Below are positions 1 through 5,079 of a DNA stretch of 7,224 bases, one piece after another. The notes under the pieces are model-generated. The model was not told the DNA's origin. It saw only the letters and a list, made by a program, of their open reading frames with translations, and ran no database searches. A program made the translations under genes and the position numbers. Each line of letters opens with the position of its first letter. Positions within the stretch are counted from its first letter, which is position 1. Source of the stretch: Actinomycetes bacterium (GTDB taxonomy: Bacteria; Actinomycetota; CALGFH01); assembly GCA_030152105.1 (NCBI GenBank), contig JASLIH010000028.1:1-7224 (forward strand), read 5' to 3'.

Positions 1-1
1 A

Positions 2-490
2 GGTGTCAAGGCCCTCCAGCACCTCCTCCTCGGGCAGGCGGGCCTTGGTGGCGATCTCGGCGACGGTGGGGGAGCGCCCGATCTCCTGGGACAGCTCGGC
101 CACCACCTTGTTGAGCGACAGGTTCAGCTCCTGGAGGCGCCGGGGGACCCGGACCGCCCAGCCCTTGTCGCGGAAATGGCGCTTGAGCTCGCCGACGATG
201 GTCGGGGTGGCGTAGGTCGAGAACTCCACCTCCCGCCCCAGGTCGAAGCGGTCGATGGCCTTGAGCAGCCCGATGGTGCCCACCTGGACCAGGTCCTCCA
301 GCGGCTCGCCGCGGTTGCGGAAGCGCCGGGCCAGGTACTCGACCAGGGGCAGATGCAGCCCGACCAGCTCCTCGCGCAGGGCCGGGCTGCGGGTCTCGAC
401 AAAGCGCCGGAACAGGTCCTTGGCGTGGCTGCGGTCGACCGAGCGCCCGTTGAGGGGGGCGACGCCGTTGCTGTTGGCCAGCTCGCTCAC
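2..490 (-). CDS. sigF: RNA polymerase sigma factor, SigF/SigB family (C-terminus beyond window)
   Basis: This is an alternative sigma factor that directs RNA polymerase to stress or stationary-phase promoters. 163 residues are visible; family members are usually about 250-260 long, so regions 3.2-4 lie beyond the left edge. Region 2 spans roughly residues 42-118: region 2.1/2.2 reads HLPLVEYLARRF then EDLVQVGTIGLLKAIDRFD (about 66-83), and regions 2.3/2.4 contain FSTYATPTIVGELKRHFRDK and the WAVRVPRRLQ motif typical of SigB/SigF/SigG. Region 3 starts near LNLSLNKVVAELSQEIGRSPT. The GTG start at 490 is chosen because it overlaps the TGA stop of the upstream anti-sigma gene (GTGA at 487-490) and no nearer Shine-Dalgarno competes; this suggests translational coupling. 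The family identification is from motifs; the symbol sigF rather than sigB is based on the UsfX-like partner. Confidence 0.88.
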   Translation of the reverse strand, partial: MSELANSNGVAPLNGRSVDRSHAKDLFRRFVETRSPALREELVGLHLPLVEYLARRFRNRGEPLEDLVQVGTIGLLKAIDRFDLGREVEFSTYATPTIVGELKRHFRDKGWAVRVPRRLQELNLSLNKVVAELSQEIGRSPTVAEIATKARLPEEEVLEGLDT

Positions 491-861
491 CCGCGGCCGC
501 CCGCCTTGCGGAAGCTGACCCACAGCCGGCCGTCCTCGGACTGCTCGCGGACCTCGTCGGTCATGGCCGAGAGAATCTGCCAGGCGAAGGTGTCCCGCTC
601 CAGCGGGTCGCCGCGGTCGGCGGCCTCGATCGAGACGTCGACCCGCAGCTCGGCCTCGGCCAGGTGGTAGGCGACGTTCAGGGTGGTCGCGCTGCCCCGC
701 CTGGCCAGCAGCTGGGTGCACGCCTCGTCGACCGCGATCCGGAGGTCGTCGATCTCGTCGTAGGTGAACTGGAGCTGGGCCGCCAGGCCGGTGGCGGCGG
801 CTCGGGCCACCGCCAGGTAGGCGCCGGACGCGGGGATCTCGAGGTGCACGCTGGACGTCAT
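487..861 (-). CDS. rsbW: Anti-sigma factor, RsbW/UsfX-like (HATPase_c_2 fold)
   Basis: A 124-residue protein that very likely binds and inactivates the sigma factor encoded immediately downstream. The N-terminal half resembles the GHKL ATPase-like anti-sigma fold: the stretch around residues 38-51, DDLRIAVDEACTQLL, matches the N-box helix, and TFAWQILSAMTDEV (about 91-104) resembles the equivalent stretch of mycobacterial UsfX as I remember it. The canonical N-box Asn is Gln50 here, and no DxGxG G1 box is visible (the region reads AADRGDPLERD), so ATP binding or kinase activity may be weak or lost, as seems true of the UsfX branch. Start ATG at 861 follows a strong AGGAG about ten bases upstream (872-876). 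The stop overlaps the sigma start. No anti-anti-sigma (STAS) gene is in the window. Known for the family: partner-switching control of stress sigma factors. Confidence 0.82.
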   Translation of the reverse strand: MTSSVHLEIPASGAYLAVARAAATGLAAQLQFTYDEIDDLRIAVDEACTQLLARRGSATTLNVAYHLAEAELRVDVSIEAADRGDPLERDTFAWQILSAMTDEVREQSEDGRLWVSFRKAGGRG

Positions 862-931
862 ACGGTGGGCTCTCCTACCGCTTCGGTTGCGGCTCAATCC
901 AACTCCGGCCCAGCGTATCGCGCAAGGCGCC
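862..931. other. Gap between methyltransferase and anti-sigma gene
   Basis: This 70-base gap carries the anti-sigma Shine-Dalgarno. On the minus strand a weak promoter-like pair TTGCGC - 17 bases - TTGGAT can be drawn, but I see no SigF-type GGTT/GGGTA boxes. Whether the sigma module is co-transcribed with the methyltransferase or has its own promoter cannot be decided from sequence. Confidence 0.3.
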
Positions 932-1693
932 TCAGCCAGGTGGCCTGGCGACCCACAGGGTACGGCCCCGGGCCGGCTGGTCCGGGATGGCCGGCCACAT
1001 TGGCCGCCGCTCGGCCAGCTCCAGCCCGGCCGCCTCCAGCAGCTCGGTGAGCTGAGCGTCGGTGTAGAGGCGCTGGCGGTAGGTCTCGGCCTCCTCGACG
1101 CCCCCGAGCGACCAGCGCAGCCGCTCGACCACCAGGTCGCCCTCGAGCTCGTAGCTGGCGTCCAGGCGGAGGCCGTCGCGCTCGACGTGGCGGCCCGGCT
1201 CCCAGCCCTCGTGCACGAACCGGGGCGACAGCGGCTCGACCACCACCGTGCCCCCTGGGGCGGCCGTGCGGCCCAGGTGGGCCAGGGCGGCCACCACCTC
1301 GGCCGGCTCGAGCAGGTAGTTGATGCTGGCGTTGAGGACCAGGACCAGGTCGGCCCAGCCGTCGCCGAGGGGCACGGCCCGGAGGTCGCCGGCGACCAGC
1401 CGGGGCGGCGACCCACCGGGCCCCTCCGGGCCGCCGGGCCAGCGCTTGGCCGCGGCCACGGCCAGCATCTCCAGGGACAGGTCGAAGGCGGTGACCTCGT
1501 AGCCGCGCCCGGCCAGCTCGACCGCGGCGCTGCCGGTGCCGCAGGCGGCCACCAGCACCCGGCGGACGCCGGTCCCCTGGGCGGCGGCCGCCTCCAGGCA
1601 GAGGTCCACGAACCGGTCGTAGGGGGCCGCCCCCCAGACGAGGTCGTAGACGAGGGCGTAGCGCCGGTAGGCGCCGGGAGCGACAGGAGACAC
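932..1693 (-). CDS. Class I SAM-dependent methyltransferase, substrate unknown
   Basis: A 253-residue class I methyltransferase using S-adenosylmethionine. With the GTG start at 1693, the N-terminus has the YRRYALVYDLVWG opening common in small-molecule methyltransferases. Motif I is VLVAACGTGSAAVELA (about residues 47-61), the acidic residue ending strand 2 is Asp71 in TAFDLSLEML, motif II-like AGDLRAVPL lies near 101-109, and ADLVLVLNASINYLL (114-128) corresponds to the post-motif strand and helix. The C-terminal part (GDLVVERLRWSLGG, then ETYRQRLYTDAQLTELLEAAGL) resembles the substrate-lid region of the Methyltransf_25/11 families. Nothing shows the substrate. The start is chosen because an upstream in-frame ATG (1738) would overlap the zur start, whereas GTG 1693 follows a CAGAAT hexamer by six bases. 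It is divergent from zur and co-directional with the anti-sigma/sigma pair. Confidence 0.8.
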   Translation of the reverse strand: MSPVAPGAYRRYALVYDLVWGAAPYDRFVDLCLEAAAAQGTGVRRVLVAACGTGSAAVELAGRGYEVTAFDLSLEMLAVAAAKRWPGGPEGPGGSPPRLVAGDLRAVPLGDGWADLVLVLNASINYLLEPAEVVAALAHLGRTAAPGGTVVVEPLSPRFVHEGWEPGRHVERDGLRLDASYELEGDLVVERLRWSLGGVEEAETYRQRLYTDAQLTELLEAAGLELAERRPMWPAIPDQPARGRTLWVARPPG

Positions 1694-1699
1694 GGCGCG

Positions 1700-1705
1700 A
1701 TTCTG
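1700..1705 (-). promoter_or_regulatory. Putative -10 element for the methyltransferase gene
   Basis: CAGAAT on the minus strand lies six bases before the GTG start, with no Shine-Dalgarno between them. The arrangement suggests leaderless initiation. The -10 match is imperfect (C for T at position 1) and I see no convincing -35. Confidence 0.35.
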
Positions 1706-1722
1706 GCAGATGACAGGCACGC

Positions 1723-1728
1723 TAGACT
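1723..1728 (+). promoter_or_regulatory. Putative -10 element of zur (leaderless)
   Basis: TAGACT matches the actinobacterial TANNNT -10 consensus and is followed by eight bases and the zur ATG at 1737, so a transcript could begin at or next to the start codon. No Shine-Dalgarno precedes the ATG. No palindromic Zur box is obvious here, so autoregulation is not supported. Confidence 0.5.
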
Positions 1729-1736
1729 TGCGGGCC

Positions 1737-2138
1737 ATGACCGACGGCCGAATTCCCGAGCCGGCGCGCATCACCAGGCAGCGCACGGCCGTGCTGGACG
1801 CTCTCCGCAAGGCCCCCGAGCCCCTTTCGGCCAAGGACCTCCACGCCGGCCTCGGCCGTTCCGTCGGGCTGGCCACCGTCTACCGCGCGCTGCAGGGGTT
1901 GGTCGATGCGGGCCGGGTGGACGTGTTCCGGCGCGAATCCGGCGAGGCGTTGTTCCGCCTCTGCAATCCCGTGCACCATCACCATCTGGTTTGCCAGCGC
2001 TGTGGCCGGGTCGTCGAGATCGACGCCTGCGGGGTGGATCTGTGGGCGTCCCGGGTGGCGCACCGCTACGGATTCACCGTGACCGACCACCAGGCGGATG
2101 TTTTCGGGGTGTGCACCGCCTGCCAGACCGGCCCATGA
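1737..2138 (+). CDS. zur: Zinc uptake regulator Zur (FurB), Fur family
   Basis: A 133-residue Fur-family repressor that in its zinc-bound dimeric form binds operators of zinc uptake genes. An N-terminal winged helix covers about residues 10-70, with the recognition helix at GLATVYRALQGLV (44-56). The C-terminal dimerisation/metal domain begins with VHHHHLVCQRCGRVVEID. All three zinc sites known in mycobacterial FurB can be placed at the same residue numbers: Asp62, Cys76, His81, His83; the structural Cys86, Cys89, Cys126, Cys129; and His80, His82, residue 101 and His118. Residue 101 is Asp where I recall Glu. The C-terminal YGFTVTDHQADVFGVCTAC also fits Zur rather than Fur or PerR. ATG 1737 is preferred to the in-frame ATG at 1710 because it sits eight bases after a TAGACT -10 and gives the family's usual length and ligand numbering. 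No zinc transporter gene adjoins it in the window. Confidence 0.9.
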   Translation: MTDGRIPEPARITRQRTAVLDALRKAPEPLSAKDLHAGLGRSVGLATVYRALQGLVDAGRVDVFRRESGEALFRLCNPVHHHHLVCQRCGRVVEIDACGVDLWASRVAHRYGFTVTDHQADVFGVCTACQTGP

Positions 2139-2142
2139 AACA

Positions 2143-2174
2143 CCGATGCCCGTGCCAATTGGCACGGGCATCGG
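2143..2174. terminator. Perfect 32-bp palindrome, probable bidirectional terminator
   Basis: The half-site CCGATGCCCGTGCCAA is followed directly by its exact reverse complement. As RNA it folds to a 14-bp stem with an AAUU loop on either strand. It starts four bases after the zur stop and lies 19 bases from the convergent Lsr2-like stop, the expected place for a shared terminator. There is no U-tract on the plus side and only a weak GUGUUUC on the minus side, which is common in high-GC actinobacteria. A protein-binding operator is possible, but the position argues against it. Confidence 0.75.
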
Positions 2175-2193
2175 CTGGACCGCGTCAGGCGCG

Positions 2194-2463
2194 TCAGGCC
2201 GACTCGGCTTTGCTGTTGGCGCGGGAGTTGCCGCGGCGGCGGGCTGCCACCGGCGCCCTGGAGGTGGAACCGGGCTTGCGGCCGCGCTTCTTGAGCGTCT
2301 TGCCAAGGCCTTCGAGCTTGAGGTCGCGGTAGTTCTTGGCCGAGATGTCGAGTTGCTGGGTCGAGCCGTCGGGGTGACGGATCGACAGCTGGTAGGCCTG
2401 ATTGGCGGGGATCTCGGATTCGTCGATGTCCGAGACGTACATGGTGATCGTCTTGGTGCCCAT
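2194..2463 (-). CDS. Small Lsr2-like protein: Lsr2-type N-terminal domain plus AT-hook-like basic tail
   Basis: An 89-residue protein. Residues about 4-50 (TKTITMYVSDIDESE, then QQLDISAKNYRDLKL) parallel the N-terminal dimerisation domain of Lsr2, the actinobacterial H-NS analogue, which has the pattern VTVTLVDDxDGS then YEIDLSxKNAxKL. Lsr2 then continues into a C-terminal DNA-binding domain containing an RGR motif. Here that domain is absent and is replaced by a Lys/Arg/Ser/Ala-rich tail with KKRGRKPGS at residues 58-66, an AT-hook-like sequence, and a second basic cluster ARRRGNSR at 74-81. It is therefore probably a nucleoid-associated or xenogeneic-silencing protein binding the minor groove of AT-rich DNA; this is inference from motifs. 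ATG 2463 is preferred over the upstream ATG at 2478 because AAAGGAG (2469-2475) sits five bases before it. It is convergent with zur and monocistronic. Confidence 0.72.
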   Translation of the reverse strand: MGTKTITMYVSDIDESEIPANQAYQLSIRHPDGSTQQLDISAKNYRDLKLEGLGKTLKKRGRKPGSTSRAPVAARRRGNSRANSKAESA

Positions 2464-2468
2464 GCAGG

Positions 2469-2475
2469 CTCCTTT
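2469..2475 (-). promoter_or_regulatory. Shine-Dalgarno deciding the Lsr2-like start
   Basis: AAAGGAG on the minus strand lies five bases before the ATG at 2463. The alternative in-frame ATG (2478) overlaps the region upstream of this site and has no ribosome-binding site of its own, so the shorter protein is preferred. Confidence 0.75.
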
Positions 2476-2478
2476 CAT

Positions 2479-2701
2479 TGCCCATCAGCGCAATCAGGTG
2501 CCCCACCGCGCTGATTTCCCGAAGGATAACCATACCGATCGGCGGTTCGCAACAACTTGTTTGGAAATCATGGGTCAAACAGCGTTGGAAATGGCCGCCA
2601 CGGATCTGTCCCAGCCGGTGAGTCAGACTTGAATGCCATGATCGCGTGGCAAATGGCCACCAAGCAGGCGACACGGTACCCTCAGCTCTGGCGTCGGGAA
2701 A
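2479..2701. other. Gene-free, relatively AT-rich intergenic spacer
   Basis: I find no credible gene between the Lsr2-like start and the amidohydrolase stop. The part near 2500-2560 holds the Lsr2-like promoter. Two imperfect direct repeats, GAAATGGCCGCCA (2588-2600) and CAAATGGCCACCA (2650-2662), match at 11 of 13 positions. A small hairpin, GTGGC-AAATG-GCCAC (2646-2660), lies about 40 bases beyond the amidohydrolase stop and could contribute to its termination, though it is short. Base composition is visibly less GC-rich than in the flanking genes. Confidence 0.5.
2523..2552 (-). promoter_or_regulatory. Candidate housekeeping promoter for the Lsr2-like gene
   Basis: On the minus strand TTGCGA (2547-2552) and TATCCT (2523-2528) are separated by 18 bases. 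They would give an approximately 50-base leader ending in a good Shine-Dalgarno. This is the most conventional -35/-10 pair in the window, in one of its least GC-rich stretches. It is assigned by eye only. Confidence 0.45.
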
Positions 2702-3769
2702 TTAGCCGTGCACCCGGCCGTCGCGGGTCACCAGCAGCACGCGCTCAAGGGCGGCCAGGTTGTCCAGCGGGTCGCCCTCGACCAGCAGCAGGTCGGCGCG
2801 CGCGCCTGGCACGATCCGGCCGGTGTCCGTCAGCCCTAGGTGGGCCGCGGCCAGCGAGGTGGCGGCGGCCAGAGCCCGCCCGGGTCCCAGGCCGGCCTCG
2901 ACCAGCAGCGCCAGCTCCTCGATGTCCACCCCCGGGGGCGGTCCCTGGTTACCGAGGTCGGTCCCGTAGACGACCCGCCCGCCTCGGGCCACGAACCGGC
3001 GCACACCGGCCCGCCGGGCCGGGCTGGGGTCGATGTGGAGGGTGGGCACGGCCACCACCGACTCGGCGAGCGCGTCGACCAGAGGGTCGGGCAGCGGCCG
3101 GGGGTCGAAGGGCCAGTGGGCCAGCTCGCCGACGCCGGCGGCCAGGGCCTTGGCCGCCTCGGCGGCGGTGCCGACATGGGCGGTCACCCCCAGGCCACGC
3201 TCGGCCGCCGCGGTGACCAGAGCGGCAAGGACGGCGGCGGGCAGGGTCGGGCCGACCCGGTCGTCGAGGGCGACCTTGATCACGGCCGCCCCGGCCGCGG
3301 CCAGCTCGGCCACCGCCCGCACCGCCCCGGCGGGGCCGTCCACCGGCCGGGCCGTGCCCGGCGGCGCCCACGGCGCCCGGGTCGGGTAGCCGCCGGCCAC
3401 GGTCACGATCTGCCCGGCGGCCAGCAGCCGCGGCGACGCCGACCCCGGGGCGGCCGCGCCCTCGGCCAGGGCGGCCAGCCGGTCGGGCGGCCAGCCCAGG
3501 TCGCGCACGGTCGTCACCCCGCCGGCCAGGACCTCGGCCGGCGGGTAGAAGCCGAGGTGGACGTGGGCGTCGATGAACCCTGGGAGCAGGGTGGCGCCCG
3601 ACCCGTCGACCACCACGGCCCCGGCCGGTGGGGCGACATCGCCCGCCGGCCCGACCCGCTCGATCACCCCGCCGGCGGCGACCACCGTCCGGCCGGGCAC
3701 CGCCGGGCCGCCGTCCCCGTCGAGCACCGCGACCCCGACGACGGCGAGGGCTGGAGAGGTGGAGGGCAC
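2702..3769 (-). CDS. Metal-dependent amidohydrolase (COG1228, imidazolonepropionase/prolidase-like)
   Basis: A 355-residue member of the amidohydrolase superfamily (TIM barrel with an N/C-terminal beta-sandwich), a hydrolase of amide or related bonds using one or two metals. Visible landmarks, numbered from GTG 3769: LLPGFIDAHVHLG with the HxH pair His69/His71, GVTTVRDLG (84-92), a probable bridging lysine Lys165 in AVIKVALDD, His198 in VTAHVG, His218 in ELAHWP, and the catalytic Asp271 in YGTDLG. The C-terminal ATSLAAAHLGLTDTGRIVPGARADLLLVEGDPL is the classic closing segment of this branch. No signal peptide is seen, so it is probably cytoplasmic. The substrate is unknown; family members act on dipeptides, imidazolone derivatives and organophosphates. 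An upstream ATG at 3793 is possible, but GTG 3769 lies six bases after TACCTT and avoids overlap with the mshC promoter. It is divergent from mshC. Confidence 0.85.
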   Translation of the reverse strand: MPSTSPALAVVGVAVLDGDGGPAVPGRTVVAAGGVIERVGPAGDVAPPAGAVVVDGSGATLLPGFIDAHVHLGFYPPAEVLAGGVTTVRDLGWPPDRLAALAEGAAAPGSASPRLLAAGQIVTVAGGYPTRAPWAPPGTARPVDGPAGAVRAVAELAAAGAAVIKVALDDRVGPTLPAAVLAALVTAAAERGLGVTAHVGTAAEAAKALAAGVGELAHWPFDPRPLPDPLVDALAESVVAVPTLHIDPSPARRAGVRRFVARGGRVVYGTDLGNQGPPPGVDIEELALLVEAGLGPGRALAAATSLAAAHLGLTDTGRIVPGARADLLLVEGDPLDNLAALERVLLVTRDGRVHG

Positions 3770-3775
3770 CCACGG

Positions 3776-3781
3776 AAGGTA
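3776..3781 (-). promoter_or_regulatory. Putative -10 element of the amidohydrolase gene (leaderless)
   Basis: TACCTT on the minus strand is six bases before GTG 3769, with no Shine-Dalgarno. It lies six bases from the mshC -10 on the other strand, so the two promoters are probably mutually exclusive or share a regulator. It forms part of the inverted repeat GGTAC (3778-3782) / GTACC (3787-3791). Confidence 0.42.
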
Positions 3782-3787
3782 CACCGG

Positions 3788-3793
3788 TACCAT
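3788..3793 (+). promoter_or_regulatory. Putative -10 element of the mshC-like gene (leaderless)
   Basis: TACCAT fits TANNNT and is followed by seven bases and the ATG at 3801. There is no Shine-Dalgarno between them and no clear -35. Confidence 0.5.
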
Positions 3794-3800
3794 CCTGGCC

Positions 3801-5030
3801 ATGAACCAGCTGCCCGGCGCCCCCCCGATTGTGCTGCACGGGCCGCCCGACGGTGACGCCCCGCTGCCGCTGGGCCGGCGGGTCAGCCTGTACGTCTGCG
3901 GCATCACCCCGTACGACGCCGCCCATATCGGGCACGCCTTCACCTACGTCGCCTTCGACACCCTGACCCGGTTCCTGCGCGGCCGCGGGCACGAGGTCGT
4001 CTACTGCCAGAACGTCACCGACGTCGACGACGACGTGCTCGGCCGGGCGGCCAGGGACGGCCAGGACTACCTCGAGCTGGGACGGCGTGAGACAGCCGCC
4101 TACCTCCAGGACATGGACGCCCTCAACGTGGCCCGCCCGACCTTCTTCCCCAGGGCCACCGAGGAGATCCCGGCCATGGTCGAGCTGGCCGGCCAGCTGG
4201 TCTCCGGCGGCAACGCGTATGTGGTCGACGGCACCGTGTTCTTCGACGTGACCAGCTACCCGGGGTTCGGGGAGCTGTCGGGGCTCAGCCCTGGCGAGCA
4301 GCGCGACCTGCTGGCCGAGCGGGGCGGCGACCCCGGCGACCCGCGCAAGCGCCACCCGCTGGACTTCGTTGTCTGGCAGGCCAGCGCGCCGGGCGAGCCG
4401 TGGTGGGACAGCCCGTGGGGGAGAGGCCGCCCGGGCTGGCACCTGGAGTGCTCGGCCATGAGCCGGCGCTACCTCGGGGTCACGATCGACCTGCACGGCG
4501 GCGGGGCCGATCTCCTGTACCCCCACCACGAGTCGGAGCGGGCCCAGTCGGAGTCGGCCAACAAGGCGCCGTTCGCGCGCCGCTGGCTCCACACCGGCAT
4601 GGTCCGCTACCAGGGCGAGAAGATGTCCAAGTCGCTCGGCAACCTGGTCTTCCCCCGCGACCTGCTCCGCGACCACGAACCGGCCGCCATCCGCCTGGCC
4701 CTGCTCGCCCACCACTGGCGCTCCGCCTGGGAATGGGACCCGGCCGAGCTCAAGGAGGCCGCCGAACGCCTCTCCACCTGGCGCCAGGCCTGTGGACAGC
4801 CCCGCACCCCCGACGTCCCGGTCGGCTACCCTCCCGTTCGGGGGCCCCAGCAGCGGGGGGCTGGGGCTGGCGCGCGGCTGCCCGCGGTGGTTGACGCGGC
4901 ACTGGCGAACGACCTGGACACGCCGGCGGCGCTGGCCGTCGGGGACGGGCTGGCCGAGCGGGGGGACGGGCCCGGGGTCGCGGCCACCGCGGCCGTGCTC
5001 GGGGTCGAGCTGGGGCCGGCCGGCGGGTGA
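3801..5030 (+). CDS. mshC: Mycothiol ligase MshC-like enzyme (cysteinyl-tRNA synthetase family)
   Basis: A 409-residue protein of the cysteinyl-tRNA synthetase fold. MshC uses ATP to join cysteine to glucosaminyl-inositol (GlcN-Ins) in mycothiol synthesis. Visible: YVCGITPYDAAHIGHA (31-46) with zinc ligand Cys33 and the HIGH motif at 42-45; QNVTDVDDDVLGRA (70-83); WHLECSAM with Cys217; DLHGGGADLLYPHHE with His242; and KMSKS at 274-278. CGITPYD (CysRS has CGPTVYD), the late DLDTPAAL, the ending VLGVEL, and the length (MshC about 410, CysRS about 460 with an anticodon-binding domain) all favour MshC. However, Glu246, four residues after His242, matches the fourth zinc ligand of CysRS, which I recall as absent in mycobacterial MshC. 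A Pro/Gly-rich stretch at about 333-360 looks like an extra linker. A truncated CysRS paralogue is the alternative. It is divergent from the amidohydrolase; cytoplasmic. Confidence 0.75.
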   Translation: MNQLPGAPPIVLHGPPDGDAPLPLGRRVSLYVCGITPYDAAHIGHAFTYVAFDTLTRFLRGRGHEVVYCQNVTDVDDDVLGRAARDGQDYLELGRRETAAYLQDMDALNVARPTFFPRATEEIPAMVELAGQLVSGGNAYVVDGTVFFDVTSYPGFGELSGLSPGEQRDLLAERGGDPGDPRKRHPLDFVVWQASAPGEPWWDSPWGRGRPGWHLECSAMSRRYLGVTIDLHGGGADLLYPHHESERAQSESANKAPFARRWLHTGMVRYQGEKMSKSLGNLVFPRDLLRDHEPAAIRLALLAHHWRSAWEWDPAELKEAAERLSTWRQACGQPRTPDVPVGYPPVRGPQQRGAGAGARLPAVVDAALANDLDTPAALAVGDGLAERGDGPGVAATAAVLGVELGPAGG

Positions 5031-5066
5031 AGGCGTGCTGGGCTATCCAGCTCGGCGTGGAGCGGC

Positions 5067-5072
5067 TAGGCT
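5067..5072 (+). promoter_or_regulatory. Putative -10 element of the 82-residue gene (leaderless)
   Basis: TAGGCT lies seven bases before the ATG at 5080, the same arrangement as zur and mshC. A small hairpin, GCTGG-GCTAT-CCAGC (5037-5051), sits between the mshC stop and this element and might attenuate read-through, but it is short. Confidence 0.45.
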
Positions 5073-5079
5073 GCCCGGT

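Noticed and set aside
1736..1876. N-terminal extension of the methyltransferase to starts at 1738 or 1876.
   Set aside because: It would overlap the zur start and coding region and adds no conserved sequence; the GTG at 1693 begins just before the conserved YRRYALVYD segment.
1979..1990. Run of four His codons that could suggest an engineered tag.
   Set aside because: It is the natural VHHHHLVC metal-binding motif of Zur; His80-83 include known zinc ligands.
2182..2199. Tandem GCGTCAGGC repeat at the stop codon of the Lsr2-like gene.
   Set aside because: Only two 9-base units over the last codons and stop; too short to interpret.
887..2332. Long plus-strand open frame (481 codons) across the methyltransferase and zur.
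   Set aside because: A by-product of high GC with few stops; composition is Gly/Arg/Gln/Pro-rich without motifs, while the methyltransferase and Zur frames carry complete family signatures.
2840..3856. Plus-strand frame (338 codons) opposite the amidohydrolase.
   Set aside because: His/Gly/Arg/Gln-rich, motif-free shadow of a gene with intact catalytic residues on the other strand.
2949..4715. Long minus-strand frame (588 codons) across mshC.
   Set aside because: Antisense to mshC and out of frame with the amidohydrolase; the right half is Arg/Gly low complexity. No start signal or domain.
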